DNA from: Vallitalea pronyensis
GTDB lineage: Bacteria; Bacillota; Clostridia; Lachnospirales; Vallitaleaceae
DNA: 64,000 nucleotides
Direction of reading: 5' to 3'
Assembly (NCBI RefSeq): GCF_018141445.1
Contig: NZ_CP058649.1
Location: 5,289,001-5,353,000, forward strand
Positions 46,781 through 55,313 of the stretch are shown piece after piece; position 1 is the stretch's first letter, and the number at the start of each line of letters is the position of its first letter. The notes beneath the pieces are model-generated. The model saw nothing but the letters and a program-made list of their open reading frames with translations. It was not told where the DNA came from and did no database searches. The translations under genes and the position numbers were made by a program.

Positions 46781-48217
46781 TTAATATTTCAAATAGACAG
46801 TACGTTTTTGTAGATAACCTTCAATACCGTATATACCGTCTTCTCCGCCTAGACCACTTAATTTATGGCCATTGTGGTAACCCTGCATCGCACCACTAAT
46901 GCCTTTGTTGAAGAAAATAGTACCCACATCCAGCTCATTAATAGCCCGCATCAGTTTAGAATAATCTTTTGAGAATAAGTAAGCGGACAAACCGTATGGT
47001 GAGTCATTTGCAAAAGCAAGTGCTTCATCAAAACTATCCACTGCTGTTATGCCCAGTACAGGTCCAAAGATTTCTTCTTTTGAGGCACACATGTCTGGGG
47101 TAACACCTGTAAGAATCGTAGGCTCATACCAGAAACCTTTTTCATATGGACCATCTTTTAATCGACCGCCGCCAAGTGCAATTTGGGCACCTTCTGTAAC
47201 AGTTTTTTGAATAATACGGTCCATCTTATCTAATTCCGATTCAGCCACTTTCGGTCCCATATCTACGTCTGTCATGGGGTCACCTATACGTAATTTCTTA
47301 GTTTCTGTAATCATCTTTGACGTCAATTCATCAAGGATGTTTTTGTGAACAACCATCTGCTCATTACAGATACACACTTGACCACAGTTGGCAAATCGTG
47401 AGTTAACGGCTGCCTGAACCGCAATATCTATGTCTGCATCGTCCATGACGATAAAAGGTGATTTACCGCCTAATTCTAAGGATAGAGCAGTAATGTTAGG
47501 TGCTGCAGCTTTGTATATGGCTTGACCTGCACGTACACTTCCTGTAACGGTAATTAACTTTGTAATAGGGCTGCTTACAAGAGCATTACCCAGCTCTATA
47601 CCATCCCCTGTAACCAGATTAGCGACACCAGCTGGCAACCCAACTTCATGAATAATTTCAAAAAATACGGCAGCACTAACAGGTGTTAATTCATGAGGTT
47701 TGATAACCATGGTATTACCTGTAACCAATGCTGGTCCAAGCTTTCGACCAATCAATGCTAATGGGTAGTTCCACGCACATAAACCTACCGTAACACCATA
47801 AGGCACTTTTTGTATCCAAAGTTGCTCATTTGGTTGATCCGCAGGGAAGATATCACCTTGAATCCTTGTAGCTGCTTGAGCCGCATACAAGATATAAGCA
47901 CATGTATCATCTACTTCAAATAATGCTTCTCTATAGGTTTTACCTTGTTCACTTACAAGAATTTCTGCCAACTGATTTTTTCTTTCTTTAATCTTATCAA
48001 TAATCGCATAGAGGTATTTTGCCCGTTCAGGAGCTGGCAATAATCCCCAGACCTTCTGAGCTTTCTCAGATGATGCCAATGCTTTCTGTGCATCGATTGC
48101 ATTACCAGCCTGAACCATGGCGAAGATTTCTTCATTCGCTGGATTTTGTACCTCCATTAATTCACCAGATGCAGAATCAACCCATTGACCATGAATATAA
48201 TGTTTATAGGTATTCAT
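46781..48217 (-). CDS. Aldehyde dehydrogenase, probable 3,6-anhydro-L-galactose dehydrogenase (AldA-like)
   Basis: A 478-aa NAD(P)-dependent aldehyde dehydrogenase of the AldA (lactaldehyde/glycolaldehyde) branch. The catalytic residues are visible: Asn150 in CAWNYP, Lys173 in VIKPHELTP, Glu248 in LELGGKSP and nucleophile Cys282 in NCGQVCICNE. ATG 48217 follows AGGAGGAG. It lies about 90 bp downstream of a gene closely resembling 3,6-anhydro-L-galactonate cycloisomerase and near a GH117-like gene. In agar-degrading Vibrio an AldA-type enzyme oxidises 3,6-anhydro-L-galactose to the corresponding aldonate ahead of that cycloisomerase. The family call is firm; the substrate is inference from context. 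Confidence 0.9.
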   Translation of the reverse strand: MNTYKHYIHGQWVDSASGELMEVQNPANEEIFAMVQAGNAIDAQKALASSEKAQKVWGLLPAPERAKYLYAIIDKIKERKNQLAEILVSEQGKTYREALFEVDDTCAYILYAAQAATRIQGDIFPADQPNEQLWIQKVPYGVTVGLCAWNYPLALIGRKLGPALVTGNTMVIKPHELTPVSAAVFFEIIHEVGLPAGVANLVTGDGIELGNALVSSPITKLITVTGSVRAGQAIYKAAAPNITALSLELGGKSPFIVMDDADIDIAVQAAVNSRFANCGQVCICNEQMVVHKNILDELTSKMITETKKLRIGDPMTDVDMGPKVAESELDKMDRIIQKTVTEGAQIALGGGRLKDGPYEKGFWYEPTILTGVTPDMCASKEEIFGPVLGITAVDSFDEALAFANDSPYGLSAYLFSKDYSKLMRAINELDVGTIFFNKGISGAMQGYHNGHKLSGLGGEDGIYGIEGYLQKRTVYLKY

Positions 48218-48307
48218 TTTTCTCCTCCTATCTTATAGCTTTCTTATAAGAATCTTGTTTATAATTAAATCCTTTATTTATAACGCTTATGTGTCGTCTT
48301 ACACCTA

Positions 48308-49405
48308 TTATAAGGCTAGCTTATAGGGTTCTAATTTCTCCCAATTAAAGGTTACACCGATACCTGGTGTATCTGGTGCTATAGCATTTCCCTTCTCTAA
48401 AACAAGAGGTCTAAGGGTGTATTGGTCAATGGGAAAACTATGAACCTCCAGATAACTTCCATGGGGTATAGCCGCCAATAAACTTACATGCAACTCCTGC
48501 ATACCATGAGTACATACAGGCACATTATACCCTTCTGCCATGGCAGCCACTTTCATCCAACCCGTTATACCGCCAATGTTGGACGCATCTGGCTGAATAA
48601 AGGAGACTTTACCAATCTCCATGGCGTAACGATGCTCGTAAATGGTATGTAGGTTTTCCCCCATGGCAATACCCACTCTTGATTTATCTGCTATTTTGGC
48701 ATAACCTAAATAGTCGTCAGGTATGATGGGTTCTTCCAACCAGTATATATCATATTGTTCAAGCTCACTCACTGCACGAATGGCTTGGTCAACTGTCCAT
48801 GAATAATTGGCATCAACCATAAATGTCTTCTCTGGACCAATGAGCTCTCGAACTGCCTTTACCCTTGCAATGTCCTCAGCCAATGTTTTTTGACCCAATT
48901 TAATCTTAAAAGCAGTGTGTCCATAATCCAATTCTTTTTGAATACTATCTAAAAGCTCATCCAGTGAAAATCCTAGATCAATACCCCCATAATAGGCTTT
49001 CGCTTTCCCTTCTTTACCACCTAAATACTTCCATAAGGGAAGCCCTGCTTTTTTGGTTCGAATGTCCCATAGAGCAATATCCACTGCTGATATAGCAAAA
49101 GATGCAATACCACCTCTGGCTACATAGTGCACCCGCCAATTCATATCATCCCATATGGACTCAACAATGGTGGCATCTTGACCTAATAAATGAGGCTTCA
49201 AGTCCGATTCAATCATATGGTAAATGGCTTTTCCACCTACACCACCTGTATAGGTATACCCTGTACCTGTTGTGCCATCTTCTAGTGTTACGGTAGCTGT
49301 TATTAATTCAAAGTGTGTATGAACGCCATGTTTCGCATCGGACAAGGGCTGGCTTAATGGCACTTGAAAATAAGCCGCCTCAACGTGTTGTATTGATTGT
49401 TTCAT
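48308..49405 (-). CDS. Enolase-superfamily 3,6-anhydro-L-galactonate cycloisomerase (probable)
   Basis: A 365-aa protein with a mandelate-racemase-type capping domain and barrel. The full catalytic set is present: Lys167/Lys169 in FKIKLG, metal ligands Asp198 (VDANYSW), Glu224 (YWLEEP) and Glu250 (MGENL), the Asp273 (QPDASNIGG)/His300 (CTHGMQE) dyad, and Glu320 (LEVHSF). Stretches such as SDAKHGVHTHFELI, GGIASFAISAVDIALWD and LEVHSFPID closely resemble, from memory, the Vibrio anhydrogalactonate cycloisomerase. That enzyme opens the anhydro ring to give 2-keto-3-deoxy-L-galactonate. Genes on both sides supply the preceding pathway steps, which supports the assignment. The superfamily is certain; the substrate is likely. 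Confidence 0.8.
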   Translation of the reverse strand: MKQSIQHVEAAYFQVPLSQPLSDAKHGVHTHFELITATVTLEDGTTGTGYTYTGGVGGKAIYHMIESDLKPHLLGQDATIVESIWDDMNWRVHYVARGGIASFAISAVDIALWDIRTKKAGLPLWKYLGGKEGKAKAYYGGIDLGFSLDELLDSIQKELDYGHTAFKIKLGQKTLAEDIARVKAVRELIGPEKTFMVDANYSWTVDQAIRAVSELEQYDIYWLEEPIIPDDYLGYAKIADKSRVGIAMGENLHTIYEHRYAMEIGKVSFIQPDASNIGGITGWMKVAAMAEGYNVPVCTHGMQELHVSLLAAIPHGSYLEVHSFPIDQYTLRPLVLEKGNAIAPDTPGIGVTFNWEKLEPYKLAL

Positions 49406-49473
49406 ATTATGTTACCGTCCTTCCAAAAATCTGCACTTCCAGGTTATCATCATCCTTCATCATGAGCAGACTG

Positions 49474-50547
49474 TTACTTATCATTAAAACTTCGTCTTTC
49501 ATGGTAATATTCACGTTGCCATAAGTCCATATCGAAACGAACAATGTAATTCCACCCGTCATGACAGATATGATATAACCCCCACTTAATGCCACATAGT
49601 GGATCTGTTGTACTGTAGCTTCTAAAAGGCCCTGGTGCTTCTGGCGCATTTTTTATCATGGACATAATATTAAAATTAATGCCATCCTCAGCATATTGAA
49701 TGGTGTTTTTTTCAGGACCATCCGTTGTGAGCATCGCCACCATACCTTCTTTGTATGGCCATAAAATTGTTTCATGCCCACTATTGGTGATGGGGTTATA
49801 GGGTGAACGTACATATGGGCCTGTTGGGTTATCCGCTATGGCAACACCCCACTTGGTTTCTCTGCCTCCCATGTAGAGTTGTTCTCCCATGGTCTCTCCT
49901 TTATAATAGAGATAGTATTTGTCACGATAATAAAATAGCACAGGATCATGTACTTTATGGCTGTCAAACTCACCTTTATGCTTAACCGAAAGATGATTAT
50001 CTTCTTCCCCTAACCATTCCCCTGTATCCGTTGGCTTTAAGATAGGTTGATCTACTTTTTTCCAAGGTCCATGAGGTGATTCAGCTATTGCCATACCGAT
50101 GGTATTTTTAGTTCTTCTTAAATAAGGATGCTGGACTGCTTGATAAACCAAATAAAAGTGACCGTCATGTTGAAGGATTTCAGGTGTAAATACACTACGG
50201 TCATCGTAGCATCCTTTTTCACCACGACCAACAGCTCGACCTTCCTCTTTCCAGGTATAGCCATCTTTGGAACTGGCATACCAGATTTCTGAATAATCCC
50301 ATGGCCAAACTTTTGCATCTAAATCCCCTGTGCCAAAACCTGCATGAGGTCCTGTATTTTTTGTGTACCAAGTATAATAGGTACCATCGACACACAATAC
50401 GGCACTTGGGTCTCGTCGATTTACGTTTTCTTCTTGGTCGAGTCCTTTTATTTTTGAATATCTAAATTCACAAAACCACTCGGGTCCACGTTCAAAATAT
50501 TTTCTTTCTCTTGCACGTATGGTTGCAATACTTTCTTTTTTCTGCAT
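49474..50547 (-). CDS. GH117-like glycoside hydrolase (alpha-1,3-neoagarooligosaccharide hydrolase type)
   Basis: A 357-aa protein without a signal peptide, starting at ATG 50547 after GGAGG (longer frame to 50607 unsupported). The five-bladed propeller style is seen in repeated blocks. The early motif NVNRRDPSAVLCVDGTYYTW, with Asp46, matches the GH117 signature (RRDPS...YY.WYTR). A later block reads DNHLSVKHKGEFDSHKVHDP, followed by Y.RDKYYLYYKGE. GH117 enzymes are cytoplasmic or periplasmic and remove 3,6-anhydro-L-galactose from neoagarobiose. The next genes downstream would oxidise and isomerise that sugar. GH43/GH32-like propellers are the alternative family. Confidence 0.75.
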   Translation of the reverse strand: MQKKESIATIRARERKYFERGPEWFCEFRYSKIKGLDQEENVNRRDPSAVLCVDGTYYTWYTKNTGPHAGFGTGDLDAKVWPWDYSEIWYASSKDGYTWKEEGRAVGRGEKGCYDDRSVFTPEILQHDGHFYLVYQAVQHPYLRRTKNTIGMAIAESPHGPWKKVDQPILKPTDTGEWLGEEDNHLSVKHKGEFDSHKVHDPVLFYYRDKYYLYYKGETMGEQLYMGGRETKWGVAIADNPTGPYVRSPYNPITNSGHETILWPYKEGMVAMLTTDGPEKNTIQYAEDGINFNIMSMIKNAPEAPGPFRSYSTTDPLCGIKWGLYHICHDGWNYIVRFDMDLWQREYYHERRSFNDK

Positions 50548-50638
50548 AATAACCTCCAATAGAATTGTATGAAAAGAACACACATAGATCTTATAGGGTT
50601 GATCCATGTGCTGATGTATGTTTTTAAAAGTTACTTGT

Positions 50639-50648
50639 ATGGTATTTA
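50639..50648. promoter_or_regulatory. ATGGTATTTA motif upstream of the GH117-like gene
   Basis: The same 10-mer occurs at 51407-51416, just upstream of the GntR gene. Its first seven bases also form one arm of the palindrome at 51676-51693. It lies 92 nt upstream of the GH117-like ATG. It may be a shared half-operator for the GntR regulator; this rests on motif recurrence only. Confidence 0.35.
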
Positions 50649-50746
50649 CTGTTTATGGATAGATTTTTTAGATGGTCATGGAACAAAGCTAAGCGTCGTT
50701 TAGCAAAAGGGGATACCTTATATGAAAAGAAAAATACATGACATGC

Positions 50747-51382
50747 TTATTGAATATTTGTATTTAATAACTCAATGGTCTGCTTTTTATCCTTTTTCTT
50801 GATGGCTTCGAGTATATTTTGATGTTCCATATAGGATCCCATTAAATCATTAAATCGGTCATAACGGTATACCATGCAATTACCTATAAACATCCATAGC
50901 TCTAACAAATGGGTATCTTTATAGTGCTCAACCAAATATTTATGGAAACGGTTATCCAATATTTCAACTGTATTGATGTTATCTTCTTGACATGCTTTTT
51001 TCATTTGATCTAATATGTTTTCTAAATGTGCAATATCGTCATCCGTAATAGTTTCTATTATATGTTCTATAACAAAACCTTCTATTTCTTTCCTCAAGTG
51101 AATCACTAAATCAAGGACATCTTCTTTGGGACGATAAGCCACCCTTACACCTGCATTGGGTTTTGCAACTAAGAAACCCTCTTTTGTGAGCTCTTTTAGA
51201 GCATCTCTTACAGGTCCTCGACTAATCCCAAATTCTGTGGAAAGTTCTTGTTCCCGTAACGGGGTATTTTCAGTTAATTCACCATTAACAATTCGTTCCT
51301 TGATAGAGTTTTTAATTTGTTCAGAAATGGTTAAAAAAATCATACTGTCATTCATCTTCATTTCACTTCTTTCATTAATCAT
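50747..51382 (-). CDS. GntR family (FCD domain) transcriptional regulator
   Basis: A 211-aa regulator. The winged helix (about 15-80) has TPLREQELSTEFGISRGPVR followed by DALKELTKEGFL. The all-helical FCD ligand-binding domain (about 90-205) has metal-ligand-type residues in NRFHKYLVEH. The start is uncertain: ATG 51382 has no clear ribosome binding site, and in-frame ATG 51361 is preceded by GAAGTGA. Family members sense hexuronates, aldonates and similar acids. Its position between the anhydrogalactose genes and a sugar isomerase makes an intermediate of that pathway the likely effector (inference). Confidence 0.88.
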   Translation of the reverse strand: MINERSEMKMNDSMIFLTISEQIKNSIKERIVNGELTENTPLREQELSTEFGISRGPVRDALKELTKEGFLVAKPNAGVRVAYRPKEDVLDLVIHLRKEIEGFVIEHIIETITDDDIAHLENILDQMKKACQEDNINTVEILDNRFHKYLVEHYKDTHLLELWMFIGNCMVYRYDRFNDLMGSYMEHQNILEAIKKKDKKQTIELLNTNIQ

Positions 51383-51982
51383 TATTCACGATGTCATCTA
51401 TACTTAATGGTATTTATTATAAATTATAAATAATTAATTATCAATAGTTTATTGTCATCATTTCACTAGAATCATGAATATCGATTAACAAGCTTTTATC
51501 GCTTATCTGATTATAGAATCATATTAAACATGACGCAATGTCTTTAAAAGCTAAACGGCGTGATAAAACACCTTTCACATCCTATGACCTCTTGTTTTGT
51601 TATTATCATCAACCCTTCTTTTCATACATTTGAGTAACAGGTTTCCACACACCATATAAACAAACCCTAAAAATGATGGTATATGAATACCATACCACGG
51701 AAATTGTATATTGTCAACAATATACAATCAAGTTGTCATTCTATATTTTATAGGACAACCTATTTTAATCTATTGGATTATATGATATCAACAGAATTAC
51801 TGAATTACATACCTCCTCTCAATGAGTTTAAGTTATTTTTAGTTATTATTAATAATTATAATTTATTATTTATTTCATTTAATTACATTTTATTAGTTTT
51901 ATCTTTTCTTTTGTTTTTTTTTATGTTAAAATAAAAACAAACTAAAGTAGCCTAGCAAAAATTAAAAAGGAGAATTGTATCC
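51383..51982. other. Divergent 600-bp regulatory region
   Basis: A long, very AT-rich gap between the GntR gene (minus) and the sugar isomerase gene (plus). It holds an ATGGTATTTA motif at 51407-51416 and two adjacent palindromes at 51676-51728. A TTAAAATAA tract near 51926 may serve as -10 for the isomerase gene, whose AAAAAGGAG lies about 10 nt before its ATG. An 83-codon frame at 51683-51934 overlaps the palindromes and looks spurious. Confidence 0.5.
51676..51728. promoter_or_regulatory. Two adjacent palindromes, probable GntR/FCD operators
   Basis: First, ATGGTAT-atga-ATACCAT at 51676-51693. Second, 12-bp perfect arms ATTGTATATTGT and ACAATATACAAT around a 2-bp centre at 51703-51728. 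The inner TTGTATA/TATACAA symmetry resembles operators of FCD-type GntR proteins such as UxuR/ExuR (TGGTATACCA) in general form. They lie about 255 bp upstream of the isomerase start. Confidence 0.6.
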
Positions 51983-52804
51983 ATGAAAAAATCACTACAT
52001 ACAAAATCAGTTAATGGATGTAACTTATTAACCGCATTAAGTATCGCCCAGAAATCGGGGTTTTCTGGTGTAGAAATTGTAGCATCAAAATTGGATGCCT
52101 ATTTAGCTGAGGGTTTTACAGCTGAAGATTTGGCTGCTGAGTTAAAGGCAAAAAATCTTGAAGCCATTTGTATTAATGATATCTGTCACATCGAAAGCCC
52201 ACGACCTGAAGCTTTAGAACAGATGTTAGAAGAAGCGCATCGATATGCTGAAGTAGCTGAAATCATTGGGTGTAAGTATATTCAACTTGTTCCACTTGTA
52301 GAATTAGATGGATATGCTTGGGATGCTATTCTAGACATTACCGCTAACAATGTGAAGCAAATCTGTGATATTGGCGCCAATCATGGTGTAGCCTTCCAAC
52401 TTGAAGCTGTAGCATGGTCCCCCTTTCGCTCTCTCAAAAGAGGTCTTGCTCTCATTGAAAAAGTGGGTAAAGACAACTTAGGTATGGTTGTTGATACGTG
52501 GCATTTTTGGGCAGGTGGCGAGACACAGCCTGAAGAAGTGGCAGCTATGGACCCATCACTTATCTATAACATTCATTTTTGTGATGGTAAAAGACAAGCC
52601 CCTGATACCGTGTGGGATGAAACCAAGTTAAGAGGCTATTATTTTAATGAAGCTGACATTCCGTTAGAGGATTATGCCAATGCCATAAAAGCTTCTGGAT
52701 ATAAGGGCTGGTGGTCGGTTGAGCTGGTAAGTTCAAAACACTGGGAAATGGATGCTATAGCAGTTGCAAAAAAACTCAGCGACGATATGGATCATTATAT
52801 GTAA
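51983..52804 (+). CDS. Sugar phosphate isomerase/epimerase (AP endonuclease family 2, IolE/IolI-like)
   Basis: A 273-aa TIM-barrel protein. Features: GFSGVEIVASK in strand 2, the metal ligand Glu in FQLEAVAW, the DTWHFWAGG motif, NIHFCDGKR and a closing GWWSVELVS with the last Glu ligand. Such enzymes isomerise or epimerise sugars, keto-inositols or sugar acids. It is transcribed alone, divergent from the GntR regulator, with palindromic operator candidates upstream. It probably belongs to the same sugar-acid regulon as the genes at 46781-50547. The exact substrate is not readable. Confidence 0.85.
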   Translation: MKKSLHTKSVNGCNLLTALSIAQKSGFSGVEIVASKLDAYLAEGFTAEDLAAELKAKNLEAICINDICHIESPRPEALEQMLEEAHRYAEVAEIIGCKYIQLVPLVELDGYAWDAILDITANNVKQICDIGANHGVAFQLEAVAWSPFRSLKRGLALIEKVGKDNLGMVVDTWHFWAGGETQPEEVAAMDPSLIYNIHFCDGKRQAPDTVWDETKLRGYYFNEADIPLEDYANAIKASGYKGWWSVELVSSKHWEMDAIAVAKKLSDDMDHYM

Positions 52805-52966
52805 ACATATAATAATTTTTATAGAACCTATCATAAACTTTATAAAAACTGATGCCCTTTTAAGAGAGGAAGGCACGCTATATACTTATATATGAAAGAA
52901 CATTGCATTTTACAGTATATTACGCTATAATACAGGTTAAAAATCAGTTAGAGAAAGGGCGTAACT

Positions 52967-53356
52967 ATGACAAAAAAATGTATATCCCTGAAACTACTTC
53001 CTGAAATATATGGTGTTGTTCGTCTAGATCCTCATGTATCTATACCTGAGTGGGCTACTAAAGATGGCTTTTACTCCATTACGAAAACATCTGATGAGCT
53101 TTCTATTGTATGCTTACAACATCAGATACCCCCTACTGTTGTATGTGAAAAGGATTGGCAAATTCTAAAAGTATTAGGTCCATTAGATTTTTCATTAGTT
53201 GGTATATTAGCCAGCCTTAGCACACCACTAGCACTTAATGGCATCAGTATCTTTGCCATATCTACATATGATACAGATTATATTCTGGTGAAGCATAAGG
53301 ATGTTTCTGCTGCTATTAAAACATTATCGAATGAAGGTTATACGTTTATACATTAA
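52967..53356 (+). CDS. ACT domain protein (ACT_7/CASTOR-like)
   Basis: A 129-aa cytoplasmic protein with two ACT-like halves. Conserved blocks include LKLLPEIYGVVRLDP, FYSITKTSDELSIVC, LGPLDFSLVGILASLSTPLA and ISIFAISTYDTDYILV. This small stand-alone family is widespread in Firmicutes and is thought to bind amino acids or similar ligands; no enzymatic partner is encoded here. ATG 52967 follows AAAGGGCG. It is monocistronic, 160 bp after the isomerase gene, and followed by two terminator hairpins. Confidence 0.88.
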   Translation: MTKKCISLKLLPEIYGVVRLDPHVSIPEWATKDGFYSITKTSDELSIVCLQHQIPPTVVCEKDWQILKVLGPLDFSLVGILASLSTPLALNGISIFAISTYDTDYILVKHKDVSAAIKTLSNEGYTFIH

Positions 53357-53484
53357 CCTTGTATATGTTTATGCCAATCAGCATCTAAGGTAAATAATCC
53401 GTTTGATTAAATTAAATGTCATTTCCTATTTCAAAAATACGTTATAATAAGTATTCATTGATAATCCTATATGTATCGGAGGAA

Positions 53485-53506
53485 AGATGGTTATCGTTAG
53501 CCATCT
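53485..53506 (+). terminator. Short terminator-like hairpin after the ACT-domain gene
   Basis: Stem AGATGG/CCATCT with a 10-nt loop, followed on the plus strand by CTTTTCTTT. It lies 129 nt after the ACT-domain stop codon. Confidence 0.5.
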
Positions 53507-53520
53507 CTTTTCTTTGTACA

Positions 53521-53555
53521 AAAATAGTATGGCGCAATATACCATACTATTTTTT
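53521..53555. terminator. Bidirectional terminator between convergent genes
   Basis: Perfect 12-bp arms AAAATAGTATGG (53521-53532) and CCATACTATTTT (53542-53553) with a 9-nt loop and flanking A and T tracts. It separates the ACT-domain gene (plus) from the DUF4489 gene (minus). Confidence 0.88.
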
Positions 53556-53614
53556 AAGGACTATTTTACAACCACCCCATTTTTATACATATAGAAAATA
53601 ATCCTTTATATATT

Positions 53615-55162
53615 TTAGGATTCCCAAGCTAATGCAGCTATTCTAACATCACTTATGGTCACTGCACCAGTGTCTTCTGTTGTTCCAAATGGTGTAACGG
53701 TTACGAAATAGTCGCAGCATCCAGGGCATGTTATACAGTCGCAAGCAATAAATTGGAAAGCACCTGTGCTCCTTGTAATCCTATCAAAGTTTCCAAGTAC
53801 CCATACGCCTATTGGTACCGGTATTTTATTATGACACATTCTGAATAATTCAATCTGTAACTGTAGTGCTAAAAATGCAGGGTTAAATAAAAAAGTTTCA
53901 AAGCTTATGACGCTAGAAAACTCGATATTTACCATAGGATTACAAAAGTCCGTTGTATCAATAGCAACCTGACCTACCTGCACTCTGTCTGTAGAAGCCT
54001 CAGTAAACTTCCTTAGCCCTACTCCATTGCCGCATTCAAGGATCATTTCTTTGGGTCTAGGATTTTTAAGAATAGCATTAAGGCTACCTTTCTTTTTACA
54101 TCCTTTATAATCATCATTAAAATGGTCACTAGAGCTTTGGGCAAATGCATTTATTCTGGCATGATCAATGGTCACATCCACGGTATCAAGATCTGCACTT
54201 AATTCATTAACTGTAAGGATTACAAAATACTCACAGCAGCTTGAAGGCGCTTTACATTCACAGAATGTAAAATTAAAGATTTTCTCTATCTGTTCAGGGA
54301 CTTGAGAACCCGTTTTATCGTATTTCCAAATTCTACGTGACAAAGGTTCTCCATCACGACAAACACGGAACAATTCAAACGCAAGTTTTACATCTTCAGC
54401 ACTTATTATTGAAATATTACAAGCAAATTCAATGAGTACCTTGGGATTGATTAAGCATGTCGTATCCACTGAAACATGAGCTATGCCAACAGATGGTGGA
54501 AGTGCCTCAGGTCTCTTAAATGATACGCTCCCATTACAATTTCCACATACAGCCAGTATATCCATAGGCTGAGGATGTTTTTCTTTTTTATGGTTACCCT
54601 TTGAATGAACTTCAGATTGATTATTTGGACAAGCCTCTAATGATTGAGCAAATGCAGCCATATTCCCATTGCTAACCATGACTGTAGCATTGGTAATCTC
54701 AACTGGTGTGACAACTACAAAATACTGGCAGCAATGTGAACAATTTGTGCGCTCACAAAAATTGAAACTAAAGGTCTCTTCTAAAGTATCCAATGCATCA
54801 ATTGCAGCAATAAATTCCTCGTACATCCAAGTTCCTAATAATATTGGATTTTCATGATGACAAGATTTAAACAATTCATATCTCAACCTAATAATGCCAC
54901 CTTGTATGTTCGTCGCTAAGTTAATCATACGTACAGAACTAGAAAATTTAATCAATACTTTTAGTTTATTTAAATAGGTTGTATCGAGGGTTACATGGGC
55001 TAATTGGAAGGGAGCGTCACTTGTTGAAGTAAAAGTACTGCTTCCTGTACCCTCACCGCATTCCAGTAAAACTTTCCTTGGCATTGTATGATTAGGTTTA
55101 CATTTAACAGCGACTTTATCTCCTTCGTTTTTAAGTTCTCCATGGTGATTACGATAGGACAT
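53615..55162 (-). CDS. Triple DUF4489 domain protein
   Basis: A 515-aa protein made of three copies of a roughly 160-residue domain (about 25-185, 195-350 and 365-515). Each copy starts with a CG.G.G/CNG motif (ECGEGTGS, VCGNCNGS, ECGNGVGL). It continues with a VTLDTTYL/VSVDTTCL/VAIDTTDF strand and ends with a cysteine-rich hairpin (NCSHCCQYFVVVTP, PSSCCEYFVILT, CPGCCDYFVTVTP). This matches DUF4489, a clostridial family of unknown function usually found as one copy. No signal peptide or membrane segment is seen. ATG 55162 follows GGAGG. The paired cysteines suggest metal binding or disulfide cross-linking. Similarity to spore-coat-like small proteins is only an impression. Confidence 0.8.
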   Translation of the reverse strand: MSYRNHHGELKNEGDKVAVKCKPNHTMPRKVLLECGEGTGSSTFTSTSDAPFQLAHVTLDTTYLNKLKVLIKFSSSVRMINLATNIQGGIIRLRYELFKSCHHENPILLGTWMYEEFIAAIDALDTLEETFSFNFCERTNCSHCCQYFVVVTPVEITNATVMVSNGNMAAFAQSLEACPNNQSEVHSKGNHKKEKHPQPMDILAVCGNCNGSVSFKRPEALPPSVGIAHVSVDTTCLINPKVLIEFACNISIISAEDVKLAFELFRVCRDGEPLSRRIWKYDKTGSQVPEQIEKIFNFTFCECKAPSSCCEYFVILTVNELSADLDTVDVTIDHARINAFAQSSSDHFNDDYKGCKKKGSLNAILKNPRPKEMILECGNGVGLRKFTEASTDRVQVGQVAIDTTDFCNPMVNIEFSSVISFETFLFNPAFLALQLQIELFRMCHNKIPVPIGVWVLGNFDRITRSTGAFQFIACDCITCPGCCDYFVTVTPFGTTEDTGAVTISDVRIAALAWES

Positions 55163-55313
55163 TGATATACCTCCATCTATTTTTATAACTTTTCATTTAT
55201 ATCTGAAAATAAGGCATATACTCCATTTTTACTATATCTTATGTCCTTCTAATCATTTAGTGATTATTTTACCCTCCCACCTTTTTGTTTGATATGCTAA
55301 CAGCCTAAAAGGA

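Noticed and set aside
51683..51934. 83-codon plus-strand frame upstream of the isomerase gene
   Set aside because: It is AT-driven (Phe/Leu/Ile/Tyr-rich), overlaps the operator palindromes and has no Shine-Dalgarno sequence.
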